Below, one piece after another: positions 13,501 to 26,240 of a stretch of 64,000 bases of DNA (position 1 is the stretch's first letter; each line of letters opens with the position of its first letter). This DNA comes from Pithys albifrons albifrons. Taxonomy: Eukaryota; Chordata; Aves; Passeriformes; Thamnophilidae. The position numbers and the translations under genes were made by a program. The notes beneath the pieces were generated by a model. It was not told the origin of the DNA and did no database searches. It was given only the letters and a program-made list of their open reading frames with translations. The DNA is taken from assembly GCF_047495875.1 (NCBI RefSeq), contig NC_092458.1, positions 3,493,939-3,557,938 of the forward strand. The letters are read 5' to 3'.

Positions 13501-14485
13501 ATGTATTTTTCTTCAGACACTATTAAAGTAGTCTGTATAATTTTTTAAAAGCAATTTGCAACAGACATTTTATTGCTCCAGAATTTTCATGGATGTCAGC
13601 TACTATAAAGTTATATGCATGTTACTCACAAACACAGGCTGCAGAAAAACAGTTTTTCCAGAAATTCTGATCTCATTCTGTCAGGCAGAAAGAATTCCCA
13701 TTTTTCTAATATGTAGAAATCTTCAAAGTTAGCACAACATGTACACCTATGATCAGAAGATGTGTTAATTTAAAAGAACAGCAAAAGGTCCAGCAGACTT
13801 TGACCTTCTCACTGATATTCCTTTGAGGATAACATAAGTAATGAATGGGGGTTGATTAAAAAAAAAAAAACAATAAAAAACTCTTCCTGGTTATGCATCA
13901 TTAAGTAAAGAGACCAGTAAAGATAAACACTTCACATTTTCTTGTTTTAACAATGCTCCATGGACCTGTAGAACTACTTGAGGAAAGCATTTTCTCCTGT
14001 AAGATCCTACAGAAATAGTGGTAGATCCGGAATAACTCTGAAAATTGCTAATATGTAGAGAATATTTTTAGGTGAAAAGTAATCACAGGCATTAAAAGTC
14101 ATTCTAAGACTTTCAAATGAGAAAACCTAAATCAAAACAAAACCAGTCAGGCTTTTGGTGTCATCACTTCCATAATGCATCTTACTAACAAAGTTACAGC
14201 ACATATAACTTTGTCATTTGAGTAGGGTTTCTTAATATTTCCTGTCTATATGTGATAACATATGTATGCTAGCAAGTCTGGATTCAGAAATGGCATCCCC
14301 GATTTTTGTATGTATATACAGATATATATGAAATATATAGAAAGACAAATAGACAAATTAGATTGTCCCTAGTGCTGGAAATTAGTTTAACAGTTAATAA
14401 TTAACAGTAATAATGTAGTGCCCTGGTTTAGTTTTTTTAAACATATATAATATATAATATATAATACGATATATTTCAATATTCA
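10554..14485. other. Intergenic DNA, no recognised gene
   Basis: About 3.9 kb of AT-rich sequence with a C-run near 13437-13446 and an AT repeat at about 14440-14475 immediately before the CR1 element. No open frame here looks like a protein family I recognise. Confidence 0.55.
14440..14475. repeat. AT-rich (TATAATA)n tract
   Basis: Imperfect tandem ATATAATATATAATATA-type repeat just upstream of the CR1 5' truncation point. AT-rich DNA is a common LINE insertion target. Confidence 0.7.
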
Positions 14486-16683
14486 GAGATGCAAGGAGAG
14501 CCATCATTAAAAGGTCTACACTGGACTTCCAGAGGGCAGATTTTAGCCTATTCCAAATACTAATTCAGAGTATACCCTGGGAAACAACCCTTAAAAACAA
14601 GGGGGTCCAGGAGGGATGGACATTTTTCAAGCAGGAAATTTTAAGTGCACAGGAGCAGGCTATACCAGTGTGCCGAAAGGCCACCCGGAGGGGAAGACGG
14701 CCAGCTTGGTTAAATAGGGAGATTCTGAAGGAAATCAGGGATAAAAAGAAAGTTTACAGACTGTGGAAAAAAGGGCTGGCTTCTTATGAAGAATTTATGA
14801 AGATAGCTAGGTCATGCAGAAAAAAAATCGGGGAAAGAAAAAGGGAATTTGAAGTTAATTTGGCTAATTCTGTTAGGGATAACGAAAGGTCCTTCTATAA
14901 ATACATTAATAACAAAAGGAGGGGCAAGGAAAACCTCCATTCTCTGTTGGACTTGGAGGGAAATACAGTTAAGGAAGATGAGGAGAAGGCTGAGGTACTT
15001 AACACCTACTTTGCCTCAGTTTTTACTAGTAAGACAGGTGGCCCTGAAGACAACTGGCCTCTGGAGCTGGTAGACAGAGAGAGGGAGCTGAATAGCCCTC
15101 CTGTATTCCAGGAGGAAATAGTTACTGACTTACTGAGCCAGCTGGATCCTAACAAGTCTATGGGACCAGATGGGATCCATCCCAGGGTGATGAGGGAGCT
15201 GGCAGAAGAGTTTGCCAAGCCGCTCTCCATCATCTTCCAACAGTCCTGGCTCTCTGGGGAGGTCCCAAATGATTGGAGGTTGGCCAATGTCACCCCAATC
15301 AACAAAAAGGGCTGCAAGCAGGACCCTGGCAACTCCAGGCCTGTCAGCCTGACCTCCGTGCCTGGCAGGGTTATGGAGCAGTTCATCCTGAGTGCAATCA
15401 CACAGCACCTTCAGGGTGGACAAGGGATTAGACCCAGCCAGCAGGGGTTTAGGAGGGGCAGGTCCTGTCTGACCAACCTGATCTCTTTCTACGATCAGGT
15501 GACCCACCTGGTGGATGAGGGGAAGGCTGTGGGTGTGTCTATCTGGACTTCAGCAAGGCCTTTGACACTGTCTCCCATAATATACTCCTGGAAAAGCTGG
15601 TAGCCCATGGCCTGGACAAGTGTACCCTCTCCTGGATTAGGAGCTGGCTGGAGGGTCGGGCCCAGAGAGTGCTGGTGAATGGAGCTGCATCCAGCTGGTG
15701 GCTGGTCACCAGTGGTGTTCCCCAGGGGTCTGTGTTGGGTCCAGTCCTGTTTAACATTTTTATTGATGATTTAGATGAGGGGATTGAGTCCATCATCAGC
15801 AAATTTGCTGATGACACCAAGCTGGGAGGGAGTGTCGACCTGCTGGAAGGCAGGAGGGCTCTGCAGAGGGATCTGGATAGACTTGAGAGAGGGGCTGATT
15901 CCAATGGGATGAAGTTCAATAAGGCCAAGTGCTGGGTCCTGCACTGTGGCCACAACAACCCCCTGCAGCGCTCCAGGCTGGGCACAGAGTGGCTGGAGAG
16001 CAGCCAGGCAGAAAGGGACCTTGGAGTACTAATTGACAGGAAGCTCAACATGAGCCAACAGTGTGCCCAGGTGGCCAAGAAGGCCAATGGGATCCTGTCC
16101 TATATCAAAAATAGCATGACCAGCAGGACCAGGGCAGTGACCTTTCCCCTGTACTCTGCTTTGATGCGGCCACACCTTGAGTGTTGTGTTCAGTTCTGGG
16201 GCCCTCAGTTCAAGAAAGATATTCAGGGGCTGGAGCAAGTCCAGAGAAGAGCAACAAGGCTGGTGAAGGGACTGGAGCACAAGCCCTATGGGGAGAGGCT
16301 GAGGGAGCTGGAGTTGTTTAGCCTGGAGAAGAGGAGGCTCAGAGGTGACCTCATCACTGTCCATAACTTCCTGAAGGGAAGTTCTAGCCAGGTGGGGCCC
16401 GGTCTCTTCTCCCAGGCACTCAGCAATAGGACCAGGGGGCACGATGGGCTCAAGCTCTGCCAGGGGAAATTTAAGTTGGAGATCAGAAAAAAATTCTTTA
16501 CAGAGAGAATAATCAGGCATTGGAATGGCCTGCCTAGAGAGGGTGTGGATTCACCATCCCTGGAGGTTTTTAAACTGAGATTGGATGTGACACTGAGTGC
16601 CATGATCTGGTAAATGGACTGGAGTTGGACCAAGGGTTGGACTTGATGATCTCAGCCCCATCCAACCTGGCCATCCCTGAAGG
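14486..16683 (+). mobile_element. CR1 LINE, 5'-truncated, with most of the RT domain
   Basis: About 2.2 kb of CR1 starting inside ORF2, in the linker between endonuclease and reverse transcriptase, and running through the RT domain, the C-terminal region and the start of the 3' UTR. The coding frame is described separately. The 3' UTR begins like the copies at 57088 and 41381 (TGGTAAATGGACTGGAGTT, read here at about 16611-16629) and matches them up to GATGATCTC near 16652. After that it departs: the usual GGAGGTCTTTTCCAACCC and the ATTCTATG terminal repeats are absent, replaced by a CCCCATCCAACCTGG-type ending. No clear target duplication was found, which is normal for CR1. The 5' edge is uncertain by about 20 bp. 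Confidence 0.93.
14515..16613 (+). pseudogene. CR1 ORF2 remnant: reverse transcriptase, frameshifted
   Basis: This is the reverse-transcriptase part of CR1 ORF2. Its family role is to prime cDNA synthesis at a nicked chromosomal site, in the nucleus, and to copy its own mRNA. The frame is open from about 14515 to 15603, with the linker motif RRPAWLNREIL near 14690-14730 and PDGIHPRVMRELAEEFAKPL near 15163-15220. Between 15531 and 15540 one base is missing, and the frame resumes at 15540 with motif A ([10 protein letters not shown], 15540-15569). Motif B ([11 protein letters not shown], 15711-15743) and the catalytic motif C (FADD, 15804-15815) follow, then the conserved [11 protein letters not shown] block and the C terminus ending at a stop at 16611-16613. 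Apart from the one-base loss, the reading frame is remarkably open, so the insertion is fairly young. The endonuclease domain is missing through 5' truncation. Confidence 0.92.
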
Positions 16684-19600
16684 AAATTAGGAGACATGGG
16701 GAGGACAGAAAAAGGAACTGGCTAAAGAATAAAGTAAGTTTTGATAGAAACCTTAGAACCATAAAGATTTCATCTGAGTTCTTGCCTCCTCATAAGAAGA
16801 GACTAAAGTTTTGCTGACATGGCAGGCAGTACAGGTAAACATCTTGCTGAAACAGAACCTATAGTTGTGACAGGAAAGCTGGCAACATCAAGTTGTATCT
16901 ACTTACTATCTTATAGAAAATTACACTTTTGTCTTCCTCTCAGCTTCTAAGGAGATCCCAGGAAAATAATAGCCAGAAAAACACTTGTCAAAACTCAGCC
17001 AAGCTGTGCTTGCATTGATGTTTGTGAAAAGATTAGGAAACACCTTGAAAGATTGTGGTGATGGCCTAACTTTCTAAGATGGTTAGGGCTACACCTGCCT
17101 TCTGACATCCTCAGGATGAGTTGAGGGTTTGCTTCTCGATTCTGAACTAGTAAAGGCTACTCAGATACCAACAGCACAGGCCTGGTCAAGACTTCACAGC
17201 TTCTTATATCAAAGTCTTGAGCAGACCACATATTTTGTGCCACAAGGTTTGATTTCCCCAGCTCAGGTACAAAAGCACCCATCTCGAAGAACAGCCATAA
17301 TTGGAACAAAATGTAAAAGGCATTCTGCTTAGCAACCACAAGAACATGTTATCCCTCCTTATGTACAGCTTCTCCCAGATGATTTGAGAGATGAGCTCAG
17401 TCTCTGTTCTGACATCTAAAGCCATCTGTAGAAGCTGCCTTCCCCTGGCATCTATCCTCTCCCTCCCTGTAACCTTCTGCTGCATTCTCCTAATAATCAA
17501 ACTGCTGACCCACATGAAGGCCCATGAGTAGAGGGGGCAACCTTTCTATTTCAGATAGAGTAGAGAATGACATTTTTGTTGTCAAGATAGAAGGGGGACA
17601 CAGAATAGCACAATTTCTAGAACTAAAAATTTGGTATTACTGAAACACAACAATCCTTTCAAAATCCTTACACAGATTAAATGCAGTCTCATCTTCCCTG
17701 ACATAAACAATCAAACAATGAACTAATAAAGCTAATTTTATAGCCTAGAGATATTTTTATTATAAATCCAGACAACTCAACTTTGCATAATGTAATCAGA
17801 CCTTTATCACAATACGGACAGAAGATTTAATTGTATATCTTTCCACTTGAAATAAATTTATCTTCTCCACATATTAAACAAAAATGAAAGCCTCATTTAA
17901 ACGGTATTAGGAAAAAAGAAAAAAAAAGAAAAATATCTAATTTTTATTCTTTCCACTAAAAAAATCATTCATATTCAGGAATTCAATGTTTTGATGAGCT
18001 TATATTCACTTTATTCTCCATGCTACTGCTCTTACACAAAAGAGCCAATTAAGAGAAGTATTAAAAAATCACTCCTGGGTAAGATCAATTTTTTATATGG
18101 TAGACTTCTGATCTACACTCCTGAACTGGAGGTTCAGAAAGCATATGGAAACAATACAAAGTTAGTGGCAACATAAATTTACTTATTTATCAGACAGAGA
18201 CCATAATTTATAATTGCATATAACGATGCAGCCATTTATAATGAGGTACAATCAGCCAATCTGAAAACATTTTAATTAAAAAACATAATGGTTACAATTA
18301 TGTCTGTCCTAACTAAAATTTTTAAATGATAAACAAAATGGTTGTAGCAAATTACTGGATTCAAATACATTAGGTTCCCAAAAAATCACTGCCATCCACC
18401 CACCCTTTTTAGTTCCCCCATTATTAGACTCAAATATGCTTTGCTTTATTAAATTAACACTAGAAGTTTTATTGAATTAAAAACTTAGTCATTTGAAAAG
18501 ATAGAGCTGCAACAGTTTTTATACATCTGTGCCTTTCTACACTGCAGAAATCCCCATATTTCCTTGCCTTGATCCAAGGAAATTCCTCTGCCACTTGAGT
18601 GGGTGGATGCCCTGCTTCTCATCATCCCAAGCTGTACTGGTGACAGCCCTGCCTGAGGCTTGGCTGCTTCCTTTGCCCAGTCTGCAACAGCAACCAAAGC
18701 AAAGCCACCAGTAACCCCCCAGATTTTTAACAGGAATGCACAATGTACCAACACACTGATATATAAAAAGTCTAAGCTTATATTTCACACTGGTCTTTTA
18801 GCCTGAATTTTTTGAAAGACTTTGCTACTGACGACTAAAGGCAATCTTTCATCTTCTCTATTTTTCTATAGACAAAACTTTTTAGATTTTCATTGTGAGG
18901 ATTTAATAGCATGGAAACATTTATTGGAGAAAAGAAATCTTATAACCTCAGTATCTTTATTTGAGACTTTGTTCTCGTCGTACAAACACATTAGCCATAA
19001 ACACAAATGGGCCATGCTTTAGTGATTTACTGAAGTTGTTCTTGTTATATTATCCCTGTTTCCATTTTGAAGAGTTTCATGAGCCATTAAATCAGGCAAC
19101 AGTGCACACACAATAGAATGTCAAGTAAAAGGAAATAATTTGAGATAGATTTATCTTTGTTAATAATACTAACAGAAAACTCACTATAAATGTTAACTTG
19201 TTAAAAATTGATTTTATCTCTATGTTGACTTTTAAATCTTTTTCTGTGCATTGTATGCTCACATCTCCACATCAACAGAAGATGTACTTCTCATTGTTGG
19301 CCCATTTACAACCCATGCTATACTAAACTGCACTTACATCATAATAACTAATAAGGATACAATATTTACACAAATACAGGAATATTGTGCAATCCGAGAA
19401 TATTTTTATTAAATTCCTTAGGCAATTAACACACACAATATGATTCAATTTAAGTACTACCAATGGGATGTAATAAAGACTGCAAATGGAAACTGTTTTG
19501 ATTAATGTAAAGCCTGGGTGCTGGTGATGCAATTATCTTTTGCAATCAACTGTCACTTTTGTTTCATTTGAGTTAAGTAGTAAAACATCTAAGAATTTTA

Positions 19601-20693
19601 ATTTCCATGAAGCATTTTCAGAGAAGAACAGTAAACACAAAGATACAGATAAAACTCTGTTGTATCAATGGTAGTGATTATTTCTTTAGTCACAAATCTT
19701 GTCAATAATAGGCATTGAAAGTACTGATACCAGTATATGAATATCAGATGCCAGAAGTTTGTTTCCTTAATAACAGATGCATTTTTAATACAAAAAAAAA
19801 TATACATTTCTAAAAGAATGTCAGTGCTAAATATCCAACTCTCCTATAAGCATTAGACACAACTATTTGAGGGTTCTTTCAACAATTTCTGAAGGATACA
19901 TTAAAAACTCCTTGTAATTTTGTAATTAATTCTTCATATAATTCCTATAAGCCTTTTCTATCAAACCCAAGAATTTGGCAAGCATACCATGATGTGAAAA
20001 TATAAGACAGACGAGTCCTAGTAGGAATTTAGGCAGAGGCATAAGTGTAATATGGGCTTGGGGAAAACTTTGCACTGTAATAGATAAGACCAGAGAGATA
20101 TTCAGCAAAGCCTAAAGCCATTTTTATATGTAAGGAGGTGTTTATCATCATTAATTCAGCCATGAAGAAATGTGGGTTAAATAGAAGCATACTTGTCTAA
20201 ATTAGCTGAGGAAAAAACATTCTGTATGCAGGGGATGACTTGGAAGAAAGTGTGTTGTATTTCCAGACTGATGCTGTGCCTGGAATTCAGAAAGGGTGAT
20301 AAATGATAGCATAAGACATAATTTAAGTGCATTTTCAAGTGTTTTCAATGAAAGTATCTTCACTGAAAAGAAAAAAAAATAAAATGAAGTATTAAATATA
20401 CGATGATTATGAGTAGCAGATAATTGGTGTTGGAGTGGGTTCACTTAGATTAATTTCTGTTTGAATTGTAAATGGTGGGGTTTGTGTAAATGGCCTTGTT
20501 TAAACTTTTTTTTTTTTAATAGAAAACTCTGGATTAATCTGAATGAGAATTCTCAGTTTGCTGATACATCTCCAAAGTATCACCAAATCCATTACAACTT
20601 TTAGTCTGCTTAGTTTGTCTAATTTTTGGCAGATTATTAACATCAACCAAAATCTTAGAGATTTTTAGATACTTGGAATATATAGATAATTTT
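16684..20693. other. Intergenic DNA, no recognised gene
   Basis: About 4 kb of AT-rich single-copy sequence. A slightly GC-richer patch at 18529-18760 carries overlapping open frames on both strands, but none exceeds 90 codons and I recognise none. No splice-flanked coding stretch was seen. Confidence 0.55.
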
Positions 20694-21133
20694 ATAGAAT
20701 GATAGAATTATTTTGGTTGGAAAGGACTGTAAAGGTCATCTAGTTTCAACACCCCTGCCATGAGTCAGGGACACCTTTCACTAGACCAGGTTATTCAGAG
20801 ACCTATTTAACTTGGCCTTGAACACTTCCAGGGATAAGGCGTCCACACCTCTGTGAAACCTGTGCCATAGCCTCACCACCCTAACAGTAAAGTATTTCTT
20901 CTTATTTTCTAATCCAAACCTAGTCTCTTTGAATCCATTCCCCCTCGTCCTGTCACCACATGCTCTTGTAAAAAGTTCTTTCTTGTAGGCTCCCTTCAGG
21001 TACTGGAAGCCCACACTTAGGTCACCCCTAAGCCTTCTCTTTTCCAGGCAGAACAATCTAAATTCTCCCAGCTTTTCCTCAGGGGACAGGTGCTCCATCC
21101 CTCTAATCATCTTCTTGGACCTCCTCTGGAGAG
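20694..21133 (-). mobile_element. CR1 LINE, 3' end fragment, minus strand
   Basis: The + strand begins with a degenerate ATAGAAT-type CR1 tail at about 20694, then GGTTGGAAAGGAC and GGTCATCTAG, the hallmark 3' UTR of CR1. A 109-codon minus-strand open frame at 20781-21110 retains the C-terminal ORF2 blocks: [15 protein letters not shown] residues 19-30 and a RTRGN block. The element ends by 5' truncation near 21133 in sequence matching the region just upstream of that block. It belongs to a different subfamily from the 14486 copy, judging by the spacing and the GVDALSLEVFKAKL ending. Confidence 0.9.
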
Positions 21134-24100
21134 CAGACCTATTTATATTACATGTGCTTGCATTACATGTAATTTACCCCCATGCATTTACATAATCATG
21201 AAAATAATCAATGTGTAGTTAATATATGAACACAGCTGAAAGAAAATAACTGGAGCAGTAATTACATCTGTACCACGACATGTAGTACAGATGGATGGAA
21301 GAGCTGTCAAACAAAACAGCTGGTGCTGAAGGTCTGACAAACTCACAGACACAGTTCACAGTTTTGTTTTGTGTGAGTCTTTTTGAAACACAAACAAATC
21401 CTTTCAGATTAGCCCTATTCTGATACCACAGATCTGTCAGTGGCCACTTACAGCTTTTACAGCTGCTGTGCATTAACATGTGCAGTGTAAAATGAGAATA
21501 GCTCTTTAGAGGTTGTAAGACTAGCTAAGCTCACATCTCCTCAGGGGGTTTTTTAAGCCTTTTCTCACCAGCGTAGCATTTCAACTGGGTGGGTGACATT
21601 AAAACTCCTTTTTTTGGCTAAGATGTTTTGGACATTTTTGTCATAATTCTGTTTGATGTGCCAGACCTATAGGTTACTGCTTGATCAGTCACACTTCAAT
21701 AACCTTAGCATAAAAACAGTAATGTGGCTTATTTTGAAATGGAGCTGATCACAGTGTCTCTTCTTCTTCACACCTGTACGGACCATAAAGAGTTATGAAA
21801 ACTTCGAGGGAACCGTAGTCTAAATAGGGAAATCTATTATGACATTTGTATGTACATGACACTTTTAGTTCAATGCATGTTTAGTGAATTTTCAATGGGT
21901 AATTTTCTATTTTATATTAAAAAACAAGCAAATAACTTTACTGTGATATACTTTTATTTGGGCTTACATTTCATCAAAATAAACTAAATAATTTTAGTTT
22001 ACTGTGTAATAATATTGCAGTGATACAAGTTTGTTGAAAAAAACCCTACCAAATTTAGGAGGAAATTTGAAAAACAAAGTGAATAATAGTACACACAAAT
22101 TGTTACGCAACAAAAGGAAAAATAAAAACAGAACCAGTTGTTCACAAATAACGGCTATTAAATTGTGAGATGAAGATGACTGATAGTTGAAAAATGTAGA
22201 AGAAATATCACTCCATATCATGTGAAACAGTTGTAGAGAAAGTTACTCCTGAACCCATCTTTTGATAGTACTGCATTTGAACTGTAGGCCATGCTAATTA
22301 GTATCCACAGTTTATTGCAAATATAACATTTTTGTAAATTTTAAAAAATAAATTGGAAAAGCTTTAATATTATTTTGATTTTTTTTCACTGTATCGACAT
22401 TCATTATAGCTTTTTAGGTGCATAATGTATAATATAGGCATACATCTAAATAGCAAGTAATACTGATCTAAAACCCAGTGTGTAATGCTTAAAACCACTT
22501 TCCCTGATTTCCACAGAGAATGTTTTCCTGTGGTTCTAAATCTCCCCTATATCTCATCTAAACCCCTGAGATTAATCCAGCAGACAGTTATTTTGAAGCT
22601 GATTGTATAATCTGCTTTGCGTTTACCAGTCTTGAAGAATCCATTTTGTTGAACAGGAAGAAAAAAAGAGAGATTTATCAAGTGTGATGTTTTGAAATGG
22701 CACTGATTCCCTGTCCAGTGAGCACTGCAGTAAAGGTGTGACTCTTATGACTCACACGTAACATCAGCTCCACACAACCAGTTTTATGAATAGATAAATA
22801 AAACTACTGGATTCATACAAAAAAAATTAAGACAAGACATTGTTGAGGGGGGAAAAAAAAGGGCAAACCCTCTAGTTTATAAGGGAAAACATCTGAAATG
22901 ACCCCAGTAGACAATACTCTGTTGACAAACAGGTTTTCCCCCCTCTTCCCCATCCCACTTTCCCAGTAGCTCCATCTTTAGCTTCCACCATCTCCTACTC
23001 CAAATGGCAGTGACTATTCACAGGTCCAGTGAGACCTTTATCAGACTACCAGTGATTTTAGCATTTTAAATTATTCTGCTTTAGATTATTGTAATACTTG
23101 TGCTGAACAATGCATGGACAGGTTCCCCTGCACTCCAGTGTTCTACTAAAAATACGAACAGAAATGAACACATTAAACAGCAAAAAGGTATTGGAAAGCA
23201 CTATTTTATAAGAGCAAAATGTCTCTAAAAGCTACTGAAAGATGGCATTTGAAAGACAGTTTTGGTTTACGATGTATGTTTAAACTTCAAGTTTAAAAAT
23301 ATAATTATTTACATTGGCTTAATCATTCTATACTCTTATTGACACTAGCTCTGACTCCTGTTAGCAATAATTATCCCTAAAATATTATTTCAAAGACCTG
23401 ATTTAAAACAAATCATATCAAATCATTTTAGTTTTTAATTTGGGGAATAGTGTGGAATAGATTTTATTTGTTAATGCTGACTATATATAATAAATAATTT
23501 ATGCCCAAAAGGAAATGTATCTTGATATTCTTCATTACGAGCTATATTGTTACAGAAGGGACCACTTATAGCTTGTTCCAAATTGAATCTATGCAGCAAG
23601 TTATCATCTCTTATATCTTAAGGATCAAAATATGCTAGAAGCTTGCAACAAAAGTTTTCTTGCTACAATTTCTGAAGATTATAGCAGCCAGCTACAACTT
23701 TTAGCCAGAATTGCTTGACAAGAGCTGTGCATCAGTTCTTAGGAAAATCTCAAAAGCCACGATAATTGTATTTTAAAAACAAATACATATTTTTGAAAAT
23801 TATACAATGTTTATGTGTAATGTTAACTTCAACTATTTAAGTATACTCTTAAGGTATGAAAAACTACATATTTAGTTTTGCAAAAATGGTATGAAAACTC
23901 AAGAGTACCTTTCAAGACTTTAAGGAAAGTAGAAACTCTCAAACTTTATGAACCTGGATGAGCATTTTTTGCAGTTTCCTGACTGAGTCAGATAAAGCAC
24001 TCAGCCAAGAGCAGATGTGTAATGCTGCAATGGAAATGGGGGCAGGGAAACTGAGAAGTAACATTATTTAGTTGGTTTTCTCGTTCACAGTCTAAAGAAT

Positions 24101-25234
24101 AAAGTCTTTCACTGACTGCAGTACTCATGACTCCTTCAGAATTTTCAAGGCTCATTATTTAACAAATGATTTAATAAGTTATTCAGACATTAGGCTGTAT
24201 GACACATTCAAAACTCAAGGATAGAAGATGCTAAATATTTTATAAGACAGAAAAATTTGTAAGTAACCACGTCAATTTCAATATGATTTCATGAAAATGT
24301 GGTTTTGATGTGCACATTTAGGAATAGATACCGAGAAAAATACAAACATATCCTTATTAAAAAGTCACAACAAATCTGCATATATTGCAAATTTTATTCT
24401 TGAGGCAAGAACTTACCAAAACATTGTACAGAGGTTGTTCTAAAAAAATAAATAATAGCATCCTTGCCTCAAATATGCCTTAAGAACATTAGAAATGTAA
24501 CTTTAAATGTAACACAGGCTCCATTCAGGGTTACAATAGTTCATCTACCAGCAGATGTTTTCTCTTTGACAGGATGCTTATACTCCAAATACAACTGCTA
24601 AAGAGAGTGAAAGAATACACAGTGCTTTAGTGCTGAAGACTGAAAACCAAATGAAATTTATATGGGTTCATGTCCTATTTAGGAGATGTATTTTTAACGG
24701 AGACTTGCAAATTAACTTGGAAATAACTAAAAGGACCTTGAAAGACAACAAACATTCACTGTATGTCACCACTGAATAATGAATTATTCAATAGCATGAT
24801 ATTCTAAAAGACTGTAAGATATATAGCAGAGATGAAGCTTTAGCTGGCAGGCGTTTTGGTGCTATCCTGTGCGGGTATGGAGGTGTGAGTCTGAGAGAGA
24901 GAACTGGGGAGATCCCATCAAAGATTCACACCAAAGCCCTGCACCATAGTGTGTCAGATTCTAGCAGGATTTCCAGGTAGAATTCATCCTTCCATCTTGG
25001 TACTTCTGGTGAAAGCCAGAAAGAGACAGTATTGGGGGGGGGGGGGGGAGGGAGAGAAAAAAAAGTGGATTCTTCTGTGGTTTGGGATTTCTTGGGGTGG
25101 AGGGAGGAAAATCTCCAAGAACCACAGATGAAACATGGAAGACATTAAATCCCATCTTCTGTGACTCCAGCTGGATCTGCCAGAGCAAAAGTCCATGCTG
25201 TTCCTCACACAGTTCATTGCTGGATTTTGAGAGA
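21134..25234. other. AT-rich intergenic DNA, no gene seen
   Basis: About 4.1 kb. From roughly 22222 to 24948 there is no open frame of 60 codons or more on either strand. A G-run lies at 25034-25048. I see no repeat family, splice-flanked exon or RNA gene here. Confidence 0.6.
25034..25048. repeat. G15 homopolymer
   Basis: Fifteen consecutive G residues followed by AGGGAGAG and an A-run. This is a likely G-quadruplex former and a likely site of length error in sequencing or replication. Confidence 0.85.
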
Positions 25235-25986
25235 CATCCAGGGTTACCCTGTCCCAGGTGCCATATTCTGCACCTGGGATGGGGCAACTCTGAATCTACA
25301 TGTAAATGGGGTAATGAGGCACTGGAGAGCAGGGACATGAAAAGGGACATGGGAGTCCTGGTTGATGGCAATTTGAATATGAGTCAGCAGTGCCCTGGCA
25401 GCCAGGAGGGCCAACTGTGTCCTGGGGAAATCAGGCAAAACATTGCCAGCCAGTTGAGGGAGGGGATTGCACTGGGGTGGCCTTACCTTGAATAGTGTGT
25501 GCAGTTTTGTGTACCACAATATGAGAAAGATATTAAGCTTTTAGAGAGCGTCCAGTCAAGGACAACAAAGATGGTGAGGGTCTGGGGGGGAAGCCATATG
25601 AAGCACGGCAAGGTCGCTTGGCTTGTTCAACCTGGAGAAAAGGAGACTGAGTGGAGATCTCATAGCAGTCTACAACTTCCTCACAAGGGGAAGGGAAGGT
25701 ACAGGCAGTGACCTCTTCTCTCTGTGACCAGTGACAGGTCCTAAAAAATGGCATGAAATTGTGTTGGGGGAGGTTTAGCTTGGGGTTTTCACCCAGAGTT
25801 TGGTTGGGCACTAGAACAGGCTCTCCTGGGAGAGGGTCACAACACCAAGCCCACTGGAGTTCAGCAAATGTTTTGAAAACATTCTCAGGTACATGATGTC
25901 ATTCTTTGGGCTGTCCTGTACATGGCCAGGAGTTGGACTTTTATGATCCTTGTGAGTCTCTTCAGTTAAGGACTTCTATGAGATTT
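25235..25986 (+). mobile_element. CR1 LINE, degraded 3' fragment
   Basis: The sequence follows CR1 ORF2 downstream of the catalytic motif: MGVLVDGNLNMSQQCP-like coding at about 25347-25390, the conserved VQFCVPQYEKDI block near 25497-25530, then the LEKRRLS-like block near 25634-25650. The 3' UTR ends in GTTGGACTTTTATGATCC at about 25933-25950. Many stops and frame changes show age, and the 8-bp tail is lost. Edges are uncertain by about 30 bp. Confidence 0.82.
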
Positions 25987-26170
25987 CTGGGGCTTTATCA
26001 GTTGAGTTTTTTGAGGGTTTTTTGATTGGTTGGTTGATTGGTTTTTTTTTTAGCCACAGTTTTTAAGAACTGTTTATATCAATAAATGTACTGGGTAACA
26101 AAAAGAGAGTGATCTGTTTTTGCTGGCTATGGTACCTTACTAAAGATACAATATCAGATAATTGCCTTAT

Positions 26171-26190
26171 TTTATATATCTATATCTATC

Positions 26191-26223
<33 letters not shown>

Positions 26224-26240
26224 TTATATTTATATATATG
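26171..26240. repeat. (TATC)n microsatellite
   Basis: About ten perfect TATC units in the centre (roughly 26190-26222), flanked by degenerate TATATC and TTTATA units. Confidence 0.9.

Noticed and set aside
15539..16087. 182-codon minus-strand frame (and 16029-16520) as a gene
   Set aside because: It is antisense to the CR1 reverse-transcriptase frame and mirrors the codon bias of that frame. The frames at 57269-57757 and 57828-58271 are the same artefact in the other CR1 copy.
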